Source of the DNA: Bacteroides fragilis
GTDB lineage: Bacteria > Bacteroidota > Bacteroidia > Bacteroidales > Bacteroidaceae
Direction of reading: 5' to 3'
Assembly: GCF_019583405.1 (NCBI RefSeq)
Contig: NZ_SZUU01000008.1
Coordinates: 62,001 to 126,000, forward strand
DNA length: 64,000 nt
This document shows, one piece after another, positions 35,952-45,408 of this stretch (the first letter of the stretch is position 1; each line of letters starts with the position of its first letter). The position numbers and the translations under genes are program-made. The notes beneath the pieces are model-generated. The model did not search any database. It worked only from the letters and a program-made list of their open reading frames with translations, and was not told the DNA's origin.

Positions 35952-36431
35952 CTATTTGTTCAGAGTAACTTTCACTGTCCAGATTTTCTTTGTACCGTTG
36001 GCAGCCATTACGCTGTATTTATGCTCCTGGGTCCAATCGGCAGGAACACCGAACTTGGGTGAACCGTCCAATGGGGTGACGCGGGCGGCGGTAGATACAT
36101 TGACGTAAACCACGAGGTTACTCAATGACACTTTAGCGCGTTCGGCCTCTGTGAATTTGCCCCCTGCGGCAGGAATTGTAAATACGGCAGTGGCTACACC
36201 GTGCTCCGAGTCGATATTGTTTGTACGGTCCAACTCTTTTTCGGCTACAATGTTTTCTCCCGTGATGGCATCCTTATCGCCGGAGTAGAAGCGGTGATAA
36301 GCACCTACTTTGGTTATTTCCGCCTCTTCGTAGGCGGGCAGATCTTCTTTACTGCAAGAACTGATGATGGGAGCACAGATCAGCAGCAGTAACATAAACC
36401 ATTTGGTATCTGATAATTTGATTCTCTTCAT
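35952..36431 (-). CDS. Surface lipoprotein in SusE position (DUF5018-like)
   Basis: 159 residues. Lipoprotein signal with lipobox IISSC (Cys about 26) followed by SKED, the acidic +2 region typical of surface-exported Bacteroides lipoproteins. The rest is a small beta-sandwich-like domain (TAVFTIPAAGGKFTEAERAKVSLSNLVVYVNVSTAARVTPLDG ... KYSVMAANGTKKIWTVKVTLNK), the pattern of DUF5018/cadherin-like domains found in extra glycan-binding or anchoring lipoproteins of SusCD loci. It follows SusD by 42 bases on the same strand. The ligand is not readable from the sequence. Confidence 0.75.
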   Translation of the reverse strand: MKRIKLSDTKWFMLLLLICAPIISSCSKEDLPAYEEAEITKVGAYHRFYSGDKDAITGENIVAEKELDRTNNIDSEHGVATAVFTIPAAGGKFTEAERAKVSLSNLVVYVNVSTAARVTPLDGSPKFGVPADWTQEHKYSVMAANGTKKIWTVKVTLNK

Positions 36432-36473
36432 ATTATTTCCTTCTTAATTTATTTAATGAATGAACTGTTGTGT

Positions 36474-38327
36474 TTACCATCCCGGGTTCTGGTCGCTGTC
36501 ATTGATGGCGGAGTTGGCATTGATGATGCTTTGTGTGATCGGGAACAGGTAGCGTTTCTTGGAGAATGTACGGTCGGCATTGGTATATCCTACAGTACCT
36601 ACAAACATGCGATGCCTGTCTTGGCTGATCTCAACAAAGGTGGCCGGTGAACTCAATTCCGGAATGATGTCTCCTGCGGGTTTCCCGTGATTGGCTTCGC
36701 CGCCGTACATGCCCCAGCGTAACAGACTCCAGTAGTAATCGCCTTCCAGAGCCAGATCTACGTGACGCTCAATCTTATAATCGTTCCATGCGTCGGCCAG
36801 TGAAGCGGCGATGGAAGGAGGCAGATTGCCGTGGGTGGTGCGTGTCCGGTTGAATGTGGCTACCGCACTGCTCACTTTGGAGGCATCGTATTTGGCCAGT
36901 CCGAGCAAAGCTTCGGCCTTATTCAACAATGCACGTCCGTAGCGGAAGATGACATAATGGTAGTCGGTCGGATTGTTCCAGAAGATGCGTTCGGCGTTGA
37001 CATAGATATATTTGCGCCAGATGTAGTTCGTTATGGGGATGTATCCGTTGCCCGGTGTCTTACCGTCTACGGCTGTCCTATGCAGGTTTCCGCCCTTATG
37101 AAGAGTGATCAGCTCATTGTAGAACATACACGAATCATACTGGATGGAGTGATAGAAGCGTTGGTCACGGTTCTTGTACATAAAGTCATTGATCTGCACG
37201 TCCGGAGCGTTGCTGTTTGTCTGATACGCCAGGCTGTTGTCATCCAGCTCTTTGGCATCTACAGCCATGTCCGCTACGTCGGCATTGGATAATGGTGTCG
37301 TGTTGTTCAGGAACTGGGTCGACTCATTCCATTTCACGCCTTGGTTGGTAATCTGGTCTATTACTAAATAATCGTCCACCAGATTCTGGGAAGGTGAGTG
37401 TTCCAGCCAGCATTCAAACACCAGGTCCTGATTGAAGAACGGACGTCCTCCGTAGTCCTCCAGGCGTTTGTTGCTCTGGTTGGGAAGCATCTCCTGCATA
37501 AGTGTACCTGCACCGTTGGTGTTATCCTTGCTGTAATATTGTGCCAGAATGATTTCGGGAGATGTCCTGGCACCATCCTGATTGAACATACTGCCGTAAT
37601 TGCTGTCCAGTGTGTATCCTTGTATGCCGTCTACTGCCGCTACTGCCTGCTCGAAGAGTGACTTCTTGCGGGTGTCGTCTGTGCTGTAGGCAGCAGCTGT
37701 CAGGCATACTTCTGATTTCAGCTCACGGGCTGCATTGGCATTGATACGCCCTTGCAGGGAGGTTTCGGGCAGTCCTGCGATGGCATCATCTATATCTTTC
37801 AGGATCAGGTCGTACGTTTTGTCGATAGATTCTGTGAGCGGTAAGTTGAATTCATCCGTTTCAGCCAATACATGGTCTACCCAGATCACACGTCCGCAAT
37901 GCTTGGCAATATAATAATAGGTCATTGCACGCAGCATCTTTCCCTCGGCTGCCAATGCTTTCTTATCCGCATCGGACAAGCCTGTAGACGCTTGCGATTT
38001 TTCGATGATCAGGTTACATCGGCGGATGGTGCCGAACTGGTTGAATCCCCATGACCAGTCACGGTTCATAAGATCTCTGGCTTCATTCGGGCAGTTCTGG
38101 CGCATGACCGAATTCAAGGTCCATTGCTCCTCCGTGCGGATATCGTGATAGAACGGAAGGACATTGTTGTAGGTTTGCAATACAAAAGCGTCCGCTGTCG
38201 ATTTTAGGCTCCAGACGAGGTCTTCCGAATAAGATTCCATGGGCTTCGTATCCAGGAAGTGTTCACAGCTTTGGAGTGTCAGTGCTACGCAAAAGAGCGC
38301 AGGAGTGATGTATTTTATGAATTTCAT
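36474..38327 (-). CDS. SusD/RagB-family glycan-binding lipoprotein (second pair)
   Basis: 617 residues from the ATG at 38327 (MKFIKYITPALFCVALTLQSC), which gives a standard lipoprotein signal with lipobox LQSC. An in-frame ATG eight codons upstream (38351) is only 5 bases from the SusC stop and adds a poor N-terminus. SusD features: EHFLDTKPMESYSEDLVW, GKMLRAMTYYYIAKHCGRVIWVD and the C-terminal DYKIERHVDLALEGDYYWSLLRWGM. It forms the glycan-capturing lid on the SusC encoded just upstream and is followed by the SusE-position lipoprotein. Confidence 0.95.
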   Translation of the reverse strand: MKFIKYITPALFCVALTLQSCEHFLDTKPMESYSEDLVWSLKSTADAFVLQTYNNVLPFYHDIRTEEQWTLNSVMRQNCPNEARDLMNRDWSWGFNQFGTIRRCNLIIEKSQASTGLSDADKKALAAEGKMLRAMTYYYIAKHCGRVIWVDHVLAETDEFNLPLTESIDKTYDLILKDIDDAIAGLPETSLQGRINANAARELKSEVCLTAAAYSTDDTRKKSLFEQAVAAVDGIQGYTLDSNYGSMFNQDGARTSPEIILAQYYSKDNTNGAGTLMQEMLPNQSNKRLEDYGGRPFFNQDLVFECWLEHSPSQNLVDDYLVIDQITNQGVKWNESTQFLNNTTPLSNADVADMAVDAKELDDNSLAYQTNSNAPDVQINDFMYKNRDQRFYHSIQYDSCMFYNELITLHKGGNLHRTAVDGKTPGNGYIPITNYIWRKYIYVNAERIFWNNPTDYHYVIFRYGRALLNKAEALLGLAKYDASKVSSAVATFNRTRTTHGNLPPSIAASLADAWNDYKIERHVDLALEGDYYWSLLRWGMYGGEANHGKPAGDIIPELSSPATFVEISQDRHRMFVGTVGYTNADRTFSKKRYLFPITQSIINANSAINDSDQNPGW

Positions 38328-38356
38328 ATATTGTCTTCTTTTTAAGTTCATACTAT

Positions 38357-41300
38357 TTAGAATCCTACATTGACACTGATGGAGTATACTCTTGAAACCG
38401 GATAGGTGTAGAGGTTGCCGTCGCCGATTTCCGGGTCGATGTCGAACTTATTCGCTTTACTGAAAGTCAATAAGTTATAACCATTCAGAGAAACGTTACA
38501 TTTATTCATCCATGCCACTCTTTTGAGTAGTTTATGTTTGAAGTCGTAGCCGATGGATAATGTCTTCAGGCGAAGATAGCCTGTGTTGATCAGCCAGAAG
38601 TCTGAGCTGCCGTAGTTGTTACTGCCGTTGTAGCTCGCCGTACTCCTCAAACGTGGATAGCGGGCTCCCGTATTATTCGGAGTCCATACGTCGGTCTGGA
38701 AGTCATAGATAACAGGAGGATAACCGCTGCCGCTTTGGCTTCCCTGAATCATACCGCCCATATAAAGGTCGGCCGGAGTAGCTCCCTGCCACAGCATGTT
38801 CATAAACCAACCCTTATAGTTCAAGTCGGCACTGAAACCATATTGACCGCGAGGCATACTGTTTTTACCGATACGGTGTTGATCGGAACCATCAATGATA
38901 CCGTCACCGTTGAAGTCATTGTATTTCAGGTCGCCTGCACCCAGGTTGGTGGAACTCTGTCTTTTAGGTGAGTTCATTATATCTTCCTGGTTCTGGTAAT
39001 AGCCCAGACAGTCGTATCCGATACCCCAATATCCTTTGGCTTGAGTCGTGCGTTTGTATGGGTTTTTGGTATCTGTCTCCGCTTCATTCGGGTTGATATT
39101 CCAGTATTGATCGAAGTAAGTAAAGTTACCCGAAAGAGTGTATTCGAAATCACCTCTCTTCTCTTTCCATTGCAGAATAAACTCAGCACCCTGGCGGATG
39201 AATTCACCGTTTGACTTTACTTTGGGTAATGCGATACCCAACGGGTCAGTATAAGCTACTGCTGACGGAGAGGTCAGATAACCTTTGGTACTTTTGCGGA
39301 AATAGTCTACAGAACCAGAAAGACGATTGTTGAGTGATCCGAAGTCGAAGCCGATATTGAAGTCACGGGTGGTGTACCACGTAATATCTTTGCTTACCAG
39401 AGCGCCTTCGGAAAATCCCGGATACCAGCTTCCGTTCAGCAGGTAACCACGATCATTTAGTCCGTATGATTGGAGGTAGGCATAGCGTCCGATGGCATCT
39501 GAACCGATCTCTCCATAAGAAGCTCTCACTTTGAACTGATCGAAGATATGACGGTCCTTTAATGTCTTCCAGAAACTTTCTTCCGAGATGACCCATGCAA
39601 GAGATCCGGCATAGAATGTTCCCCAGCGTTTGCCTCGGGGGAAGTTGTCGCTACCGTCGTAACGGAGACTAACTTCGGCCACATATTTGCTGGCATAGTC
39701 GTATTTCAGTCGGGCTACTACACCGGCACGCGCTTGTTCACCTTCCGAAGAACTGTTTTTGGCTGTAGATACAGGACCTGCACCGATTTGGTCTACATCC
39801 AGCAAATACTCTTCGCGGGATAATGATGAGTCGTCAGTGAAGAGCTTGTAAGCTTCGATACCGGCTGTGGCGCTGATCGTGTGTACCTGATTGAAAGTGC
39901 GGTCGTAATTGGCAAAACCTTGCACGGTGTACGATGACCAGTTTGAGTAAGACTTACTCAGCGAAGGTTTGCCCGGATCGTTGGGATTGCCGTCCCAGTC
40001 ATATGCTAAAGGTGATTTTTTCCAGCTCTTTGACTTGTCGTTGTTGATGCGGTAGTTACCCAGTGCTTTTAATCGCAAGCCCGGTACATAAGGTACACTC
40101 CATTCCAGTGCGAGGTTAGCTATGGCACTGAGGTTTTCGTTCTTAGTGTATCCGGCTTCGGGGGAGATTTCCATCAATGGGTTGTCCGGCGTGTTGAATA
40201 TCTGTCCGTTCGGATTATAAGCTATTTCCCAGGGAGCTTTATTCTGGATATGTCCCCAGGTGTGATAATAGCTGTCTCCTGATTTGGCATTGGGCGATCT
40301 TAAGTCCGTCTTATAAGCTTCGATGCTGGAAGTAACTTTCAAGCCTATTTCTTTGAAGTCCGCTACAATGTTTGTACGGAAGTTATAGCGTTTGAAGCTG
40401 TTTACGTCGAACTTATAGAGTGACTTCTGATCGTAGAATCCCAGTGAAGTGTATGCTTTTATCTTTTCGCTACCGCCGGTAACGGTCAGGGTATGCTGCA
40501 TTTCCGGTGCAAAGTTCTTCAAACAGAGTTTCTGCCAGTCTGTATTGGGGTACTTTCGTGGATCTGACCCGTTACGGAACAATTCCAGCTCGGCATCCGT
40601 ATAAGCCGGTGCTAATCCATCATTGGTCATACTCATGTTCTTGTAGAAGGCTGCATCGTGAGCATCCAGTTTATTGGGCATATTGGCAGGTTGACTCCAG
40701 TTATAGTTAAAGTTATAATTGACGCTCATTTTTCCTGCTTTACCTTGCTTGGTGACTATCATTACAATACCATTGGCGGCACGTGCTCCGTAAACGGCGG
40801 TAGAAGCGGCGTCTTTCAAAATTGTGATCTGTTCGATATCCTCAGCATTCAGGTTGCGGAAATCGCGTTCTTCCGAGATAACATCGTCGATTACATATAG
40901 AGGAGTACCTCCACCGCGGATAGAGATACTGGAGAAATTGTTCAGACCTCCACCGCTGGTTGTAACCAATAGACCCGGCGCACGTCCCGCCAGGCTTTGG
41001 GTGATGTTTGCCGTTGGTGCTTTGATGATGTCTTCGGTGTTGACACTGGCAATGGCAGCAGTGGTTTTACGTTTGGAAGTCGTGCCATAACCTACCACGA
41101 TGACTTCATCTAATGTCTTGGTGTCTTCTTCCATGGTGATGCGTAAGTCTTTGGATTTTCCGACAACGACTTCTAAAGGCTTATATCCGATGTAGCTGAT
41201 TTCGAGTACGGCCTTGTTAGGGACATTCGGTATCATAAACTCTCCTTCCATATTGGTGATGGTACCGATAGTGCTTCCTTGTACTTTTACCGAGGCACCG

Positions 41301-41512
41301 ATAATGGCTTCTCCGTTTTCATCGACTATTTTACCTGTGAGTTTCTCCGTTTTACTCTGCTGTGTGGCTGTGACAGCATATGTTTCATAAGTGTCTGCTA
41401 CGGCAACTTGTGATGTCGTGCAGAATAACAGGAGACTGATGCCTGCTATTTTCAAAAAGTGCATTTCTCGAGGGCATGTGAGCTTCGGAAACAGGTTAGT
41501 TCTTTTTGTCAT
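38357..41512 (-). CDS. SusC/RagA-family TonB-linked outer-membrane transporter (second pair)
   Basis: 1051 residues. The extended N-terminus MTKRTNLFPKL parallels the other SusC. Signal stretch ending VAVADT, carboxypeptidase-regulatory-like domain (about 55-130), TonB-box-like DEVIVVGYG, plug (about 140-255; APGLLVTTSGGG, SISIRGGGTPLYVIDDV, ILKDAASTAVYGARAANGIVMI) and barrel ending YSISVNVGF. There is no STN domain, so regulation through an anti-sigma factor is unlikely. It is the first gene of the locus containing GH95 and probably imports the fucosylated oligosaccharide. Its ATG lies 192 bases from invertible segment 2. Confidence 0.95.
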   Translation of the reverse strand: MTKRTNLFPKLTCPREMHFLKIAGISLLLFCTTSQVAVADTYETYAVTATQQSKTEKLTGKIVDENGEAIIGASVKVQGSTIGTITNMEGEFMIPNVPNKAVLEISYIGYKPLEVVVGKSKDLRITMEEDTKTLDEVIVVGYGTTSKRKTTAAIASVNTEDIIKAPTANITQSLAGRAPGLLVTTSGGGLNNFSSISIRGGGTPLYVIDDVISEERDFRNLNAEDIEQITILKDAASTAVYGARAANGIVMIVTKQGKAGKMSVNYNFNYNWSQPANMPNKLDAHDAAFYKNMSMTNDGLAPAYTDAELELFRNGSDPRKYPNTDWQKLCLKNFAPEMQHTLTVTGGSEKIKAYTSLGFYDQKSLYKFDVNSFKRYNFRTNIVADFKEIGLKVTSSIEAYKTDLRSPNAKSGDSYYHTWGHIQNKAPWEIAYNPNGQIFNTPDNPLMEISPEAGYTKNENLSAIANLALEWSVPYVPGLRLKALGNYRINNDKSKSWKKSPLAYDWDGNPNDPGKPSLSKSYSNWSSYTVQGFANYDRTFNQVHTISATAGIEAYKLFTDDSSLSREEYLLDVDQIGAGPVSTAKNSSSEGEQARAGVVARLKYDYASKYVAEVSLRYDGSDNFPRGKRWGTFYAGSLAWVISEESFWKTLKDRHIFDQFKVRASYGEIGSDAIGRYAYLQSYGLNDRGYLLNGSWYPGFSEGALVSKDITWYTTRDFNIGFDFGSLNNRLSGSVDYFRKSTKGYLTSPSAVAYTDPLGIALPKVKSNGEFIRQGAEFILQWKEKRGDFEYTLSGNFTYFDQYWNINPNEAETDTKNPYKRTTQAKGYWGIGYDCLGYYQNQEDIMNSPKRQSSTNLGAGDLKYNDFNGDGIIDGSDQHRIGKNSMPRGQYGFSADLNYKGWFMNMLWQGATPADLYMGGMIQGSQSGSGYPPVIYDFQTDVWTPNNTGARYPRLRSTASYNGSNNYGSSDFWLINTGYLRLKTLSIGYDFKHKLLKRVAWMNKCNVSLNGYNLLTFSKANKFDIDPEIGDGNLYTYPVSRVYSISVNVGF

Positions 41513-41704
41513 ACATTAAATTATTCGGTTAAACATAAAAATGTGATTTGGAGGATATAGATCAGACTGTCTAATCTACATCGATTTGGGAGGATTCTTT
41601 CAGGTTCTCATAGGCATTAGCTTTTGGTTTATAATATTAAGTCTGTTCAATAACCTTGCTGAACTATGCTGATTGTTATCTGGAAAAAATAGAGCTAAAT
41701 GAGA
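41513..41704 (-). promoter_or_regulatory. 5' leader of the second SusC gene
   Basis: It has no gene. TTCGGTTAAACA at 41524-41535 and CTGAACTATGCTGATT at 41659-41674 match elements at equivalent places in the other SusC leader, while the rest differs. This suggests a conserved untranslated leader element next to the crossover site and another next to the start codon. Confidence 0.5.
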
Positions 41705-41722
41705 TAGGTTCTTTCAGTACTT
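41705..41722. repeat. Left inverted repeat of invertible segment 2
   Basis: TAGGTTCTTTCAGTACTT. Its reverse complement lies at 42127-42144 with one difference in 18. The core GTTC-TTTCA-GTAC has the same half-site spacing as the repeat of segment 1. Confidence 0.82.
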
Positions 41723-42013
41723 TTACCATCTGTATTAGATTGATTATTAATGGTGTATTAAGTGGAGTGTAAAACGGTGAAGATGCTTGGCCGAATATTT
41801 TAATGCTTTTGAGTGGGAGGTATAATACCTATTTTCTACCTTTTACTTATATATTCACCTGGAATATAGTTTATTATCGTTTATGGGAAGAGTTGTGAAC
41901 GCTATCTGCATGTTTCTTCTGCCATTTCAGTGCTAACCGAATAAATGAAAATCTTAATGATATTAAATCTTTATTATATAAATTATGTTGGCATAAAAAA
42001 ATATAGTAAAAAG

Positions 42014-42044
42014 TTGCAGGGATATTAACTTATTGTTATCTTTG
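42014..42044 (+). promoter_or_regulatory. Promoter inside invertible segment 2, facing away from SusC
   Basis: TTG at 42014, 20-base spacer, TATCTTTG at 42037-42044 (exact TAnnTTTG). After inversion it would lie about 83 bases inside the left repeat and read into SusC. Confidence 0.7.
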
Positions 42045-42126
42045 ACCCCATAATAAATACTAATAATTGCAAATACAATGGTTAACTGGTTCTAAGAGCT
42101 ATCTGTTGTCTTTTCGTATAATTTCT

Positions 42127-42144
42127 AAGTACTGAAAGAACTTA
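42127..42144. repeat. Right inverted repeat of invertible segment 2
   Basis: AAGTACTGAAAGAACTTA, the reverse complement of the left repeat with one mismatch. Confidence 0.82.
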
Positions 42145-42646
42145 GCCTATTTTTCTGCTGAGATTTTTATCATTATTTTTATTATATATCATTTATAAGG
42201 GTTGTCGATTCTTTCAATGTGGTTTATCGTATTCTGAGAAATTAGATAATTCCGTTCTTTCCGCAAGTATCATTTTTGCAAGATTTATTCCGTATCCGTA
42301 TTGGAGGATTGTTTCGTTTGACTTTTATTTTTTCTATCTTGAAGCGGTAGTTACTTGTCAGGATGGTAATTATGTCTTTGAAGAATGAATGGACGAAATC
42401 TTAAAGAATAAGATTTGTTTTCTATCTGATGTATTGAAAATCAGGAAAATGAATAGTATGGATTTCTTATATTGCAACCTTCGTTTTAACAGAGCGTTAA
42501 AGGCAGGGTTCTGATAACAAATAACAAGTCTTTTACAAGCAGAAGGCTTGTTGTTTGCATATAGGAAAAAAGTAATATGAAAACGGTATTAACAATGTTA
42601 ATTGAGAAAAGATGCTAATCGGTGGGTTTTGTAGTGCAGGATAAAA
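42145..42646. other. Gene-free stretch between invertible segment 2 and pckA
   Basis: No supported gene. The only structure seen is a hairpin, CAAATAACAAGTC (42518-42530) pairing with GGCTTGTTGTTTG (42545-42557). It could end rightward transcripts made by segment 2 in its present orientation, though it lacks a T-run. Confidence 0.45.
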
Positions 42647-42678
42647 AGAAAGGCGGCTCTTTGTAGAGTCGCCTTTTG
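42647..42678 (-). terminator. pckA terminator
   Basis: AAAGGCGGCTC pairs with GAGTCGCCTTT (one wobble) around a TTTGTA loop, 28 bases after the pckA stop on the - strand, ending in a T-run. Confidence 0.85.
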
Positions 42679-42706
42679 CTTATTTAAAGTTGTTAACTTT
42701 GTCTGA

Positions 42707-44314
42707 TTAGAGTTTCGGACCAGCAGCAACCAACTTCTTACCAGCTTCGTTTCCAGTGAACTTAGCGAAGTTCTTGATGAAACGACCGGCAAGGTCTTTT
42801 GCTTTTTCATCCCACTGTGCAGGATCAGCATAAGTATCGCGAGGATCAAGGATCTTCGGATCAACACCCGGAAGTTCTGTAGGAACAACAAAGTCGAAGA
42901 AAGGAATAACCTTAGTAGGAGCTTTGTCGATAGAACCGTCAAGGATAGCGTCGATGATACCACGAGTATCTTTGATAGAAATACGTTTACCGCTTCCGTT
43001 CCATCCTGTGTTAACCAAGTATGCTTTAGCACCGGTCATTTCCATCTTCTTAACCAATTCTTCTGCATATTTAGTTGGGTGCAATGATAAAAATGCAGCA
43101 CCGAAGCAAGCAGAGAATGTCGGAGTCGGTTCAGTGATACCACGTTCTGTACCGGCCAATTTAGCTGTAAATCCAGACAGGAAGTAGTACTGAGCTTGTT
43201 CCGGGTTCAAGATAGATACCGGAGGCAATACACCGAAGGCATCAGCTGACAAGAAGATAACTTGTTTAGCGTGAGGACCTTTAGACACCGGTTTAACGAT
43301 GTTTTCGATGTGGTAGATAGGATAAGAAACACGAGTGTTTTCTGTTACTGATTTGTCAGCGAAATTGATTTTGCCATCAGCAGCTACTGTTACGTTCTCC
43401 AACAGAGCGTCACGTTTGATAGCGTTGAAGATATCCGGTTCACTTTCTTTATCCAGGTTGATAACCTTAGCGTAGCAACCACCTTCGTAGTTGAATACGC
43501 CTTCGTTGTCCCATCCGTGTTCGTCGTCACCGATCAATTTACGTTTCGGGTCAGTAGACAAAGTAGTTTTACCTGTACCAGACAAACCGAAGAAGATAGC
43601 AGAGCTGGTTCCTTCCATATCTGTGTTAGCAGAGCAGTGCATAGAAGCGATACCACGAAGCGGGTTCATGTAGTTCATGATTGAGAACATACCTTTCTTC
43701 ATTTCACCACCGTACCAAGTATTCAGGATAACTTGTTCTTTAGTCTTCAGGTTGAAAACTGTAGCAGTTTCTGAGTTCAGACCCAGTTCTTTGTAGTTGT
43801 CAACTTTTGCTTTAGAAGCGTTGAAGCATACGAAATCAGGTTCTCCGTAGTTAGCAAGTTCTTCAGCTGTCGGGCGGATGAACATGTTAGTTACGAAGTG
43901 TGCCTGCCAAGCTACTTCCATGATGAAACGTACTTTCATGCGAGTACTTTCGTTAGCGCCACAGAAAGTATCAACAACGAACAGGCGTTTGTTAGAAAGT
44001 TCTTTAACGGCTTTAGCTTTCAGGTCAGCCCAAGCTTCTTCTGAACAAGGTTTGTTGTCGTTCTTGTATTCTTCAGAAGTCCACCATACTGAATTTTCAG
44101 AAGCTTCATTCTTAACGAAGAATTTATCTTTAGGAGAACGGCCTGTGTAAACGCCAGTCATTACGTTTACAGCACCCAATTCTGTTACTTGACCTTTTTC
44201 AAAGCCTTCCAGACCTGGTTTTGTTTCTTCAGCGAACAAAACATCGTAAGACGGGTTGTGCAGGATTTCAGTTACACCTGTAATACCGTACTTGCTTAAA
44301 TCTAAATTTGCCAT
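42707..44314 (-). CDS. pckA: Phosphoenolpyruvate carboxykinase (ATP)
   Basis: 535 residues, full family length. It interconverts oxaloacetate and PEP with ATP/ADP; in Bacteroides it mainly fixes CO2 onto PEP on the way to succinate. Visible signatures: [28 protein letters not shown], the P-loop [11 protein letters not shown] followed by [14 protein letters not shown] (metal Asp), and [17 protein letters not shown]. It has its own promoter (TACTTTTG at 44413-44420 on the - strand) and terminator, and is divergent from upp. Confidence 0.98.
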   Translation of the reverse strand: MANLDLSKYGITGVTEILHNPSYDVLFAEETKPGLEGFEKGQVTELGAVNVMTGVYTGRSPKDKFFVKNEASENSVWWTSEEYKNDNKPCSEEAWADLKAKAVKELSNKRLFVVDTFCGANESTRMKVRFIMEVAWQAHFVTNMFIRPTAEELANYGEPDFVCFNASKAKVDNYKELGLNSETATVFNLKTKEQVILNTWYGGEMKKGMFSIMNYMNPLRGIASMHCSANTDMEGTSSAIFFGLSGTGKTTLSTDPKRKLIGDDEHGWDNEGVFNYEGGCYAKVINLDKESEPDIFNAIKRDALLENVTVAADGKINFADKSVTENTRVSYPIYHIENIVKPVSKGPHAKQVIFLSADAFGVLPPVSILNPEQAQYYFLSGFTAKLAGTERGITEPTPTFSACFGAAFLSLHPTKYAEELVKKMEMTGAKAYLVNTGWNGSGKRISIKDTRGIIDAILDGSIDKAPTKVIPFFDFVVPTELPGVDPKILDPRDTYADPAQWDEKAKDLAGRFIKNFAKFTGNEAGKKLVAAGPKL

Positions 44315-44412
44315 TTTCTTTTGAATTAATTAAAATTGGTATATTGTTTATTATCTCTTTTTTCTGGCGTTCGGAATGGAATGTTTTTAAACATCCCCTT
44401 GTAAATCGACTA

Positions 44413-44420
44413 CAAAAGTA
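44413..44420 (-). promoter_or_regulatory. Promoter -7 box for pckA
   Basis: CAAAAGTA on the + strand reads TACTTTTG on the - strand. It is 99 bases from the ATG, leaving a fairly long leader, with CAAA at 44437-44440 as a possible -33. Confidence 0.5.
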
Positions 44421-44512
44421 ATGCTTTCTTTGGAAACAAAGAATATATTAGAGAAATTTTTCTTTAATAGAAACCGTTTTATGTTTACGTAACAATATCT
44501 GCAAACTGAACG

Positions 44513-44542
44513 TTGCAAATTGAAAGATTATCACTTACTTTG
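44513..44542 (+). promoter_or_regulatory. Promoter for upp
   Basis: TTG (44513-44515), 19 bases, TTACTTTG (44535-44542; one base off TAnnTTTG), 40 bases before the ATG at 44582. Confidence 0.5.
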
Positions 44543-44581
44543 CACCGTATAAAACCTGAATATTAAAACGCAGTTGAAAAG

Positions 44582-45235
44582 ATGAAGATTATTAATTTAA
44601 GTGAGACAAACTCAATATTGAATCAGTATGTATCAGAGATAAGGAACGTTGAGGTTCAAAACGACCGCTTGCGTTTTCGCCGTAATATTGAACGTATCGG
44701 CGAGGTAATGGCTTATGAAATGAGCAAGACGTTCGCTTATTCGGTAAAGGAGATACAGACCCCGTTGGGAATAGCACCTGTCAGTACGCCGGACAATCAG
44801 TTAGTTATCAGTACGATACTTCGTGCCGGACTGCCTTTCCACCAGGGTTTCCTGAGTTACTTCGATTATGCTGAGAATGCGTTCGTTTCAGCTTATCGCA
44901 AGTACAAAGATACGTTGAAATTCGACATACATATTGAATACATCGCTTCACCGCGTATTGATGGAAAAACTCTTATCATTACAGACCCGATGCTTGCCAC
45001 AGGTGGCAGTATGGAACTGAGTTATCAGGCTATGCTGACCAAGGGACATCCTTCTGAGATTCATGTCGCTTCGATTATTGCCAGCCAAAGGGCTGTTGAC
45101 CATATAGCCAGTATTCTGCCGGAAGATAAAACTACAATCTGGTGTGCAGCTATCGATCCTGAGATAAACGAGCATTCTTACATTGTTCCCGGATTGGGTG
45201 ACGCGGGTGATCTTGCTTTTGGGGAGAAAGAGTAA
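44582..45235 (+). CDS. upp: Uracil phosphoribosyltransferase
   Basis: 217 residues. Salvages uracil to UMP with PRPP. The PRPP-binding loop ITDPMLATGGSM (about 131-142), STILRAGLPFHQG and the uracil-binding C-terminus YIVPGLGDAGDLAFG are all present. It is followed by a strong terminator, so it is a single-gene unit. Confidence 0.96.
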   Translation: MKIINLSETNSILNQYVSEIRNVEVQNDRLRFRRNIERIGEVMAYEMSKTFAYSVKEIQTPLGIAPVSTPDNQLVISTILRAGLPFHQGFLSYFDYAENAFVSAYRKYKDTLKFDIHIEYIASPRIDGKTLIITDPMLATGGSMELSYQAMLTKGHPSEIHVASIIASQRAVDHIASILPEDKTTIWCAAIDPEINEHSYIVPGLGDAGDLAFGEKE

Positions 45236-45260
45236 AAAAGATAGAAAAGGTGATGGGCGG

Positions 45261-45320
45261 ACAGCCTGCCTTCTTGCTCTCTGAATATGGATTCGGGAGA
45301 AGAAGGCAGGCTGTTTTTTT
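45261..45320 (+). terminator. upp terminator
   Basis: ACAGCCTGCCTTCTT (45261-45275) pairs perfectly with AAGAAGGCAGGCTGT (45300-45314), followed by seven Ts. Confidence 0.93.
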
Positions 45321-45363
45321 ATAAAATGGTTTCTGATGGCAAACAAGAAAGGAGAGATTTATG

Positions 45364-45371
45364 TATCTTTG
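45364..45371 (+). promoter_or_regulatory. Promoter -7 box for the glycerophosphodiesterase gene
   Basis: TATCTTTG, an exact match. It lies three bases after an in-frame ATG at 45361, so that ATG cannot be the start; the first usable in-frame start is the GTG at 45409. Confidence 0.65.
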
Positions 45372-45408
45372 TAACCACTATAATGAAACGTGGAAAGATA
45401 TAATTAAA

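Larger units (their letters stand above)
41705..42144. promoter_or_regulatory. Candidate invertible promoter segment 2 (phase switch of the second SusC locus)
   Basis: A 440-base AT-rich, gene-free segment bounded by 18-base inverted repeats (17/18). It holds a clear Bacteroides promoter: TTG at 42014-42016, 20 bases, TATCTTTG at 42037-42044, directed right, away from the SusC gene at 41512. To the right lies only the 3' end of pckA, so this promoter has no gene to serve until inverted. Size, repeat type, promoter spacing and orientation match segment 1, which makes chance unlikely. Read as OFF in this sequence. Confidence 0.78.

Noticed and set aside
23519-41512. Two SusC genes considered as one duplicated locus
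   Set aside because: The proteins share start and general motifs but differ through plug and barrel, and their SusD partners differ in length; they are separate systems.
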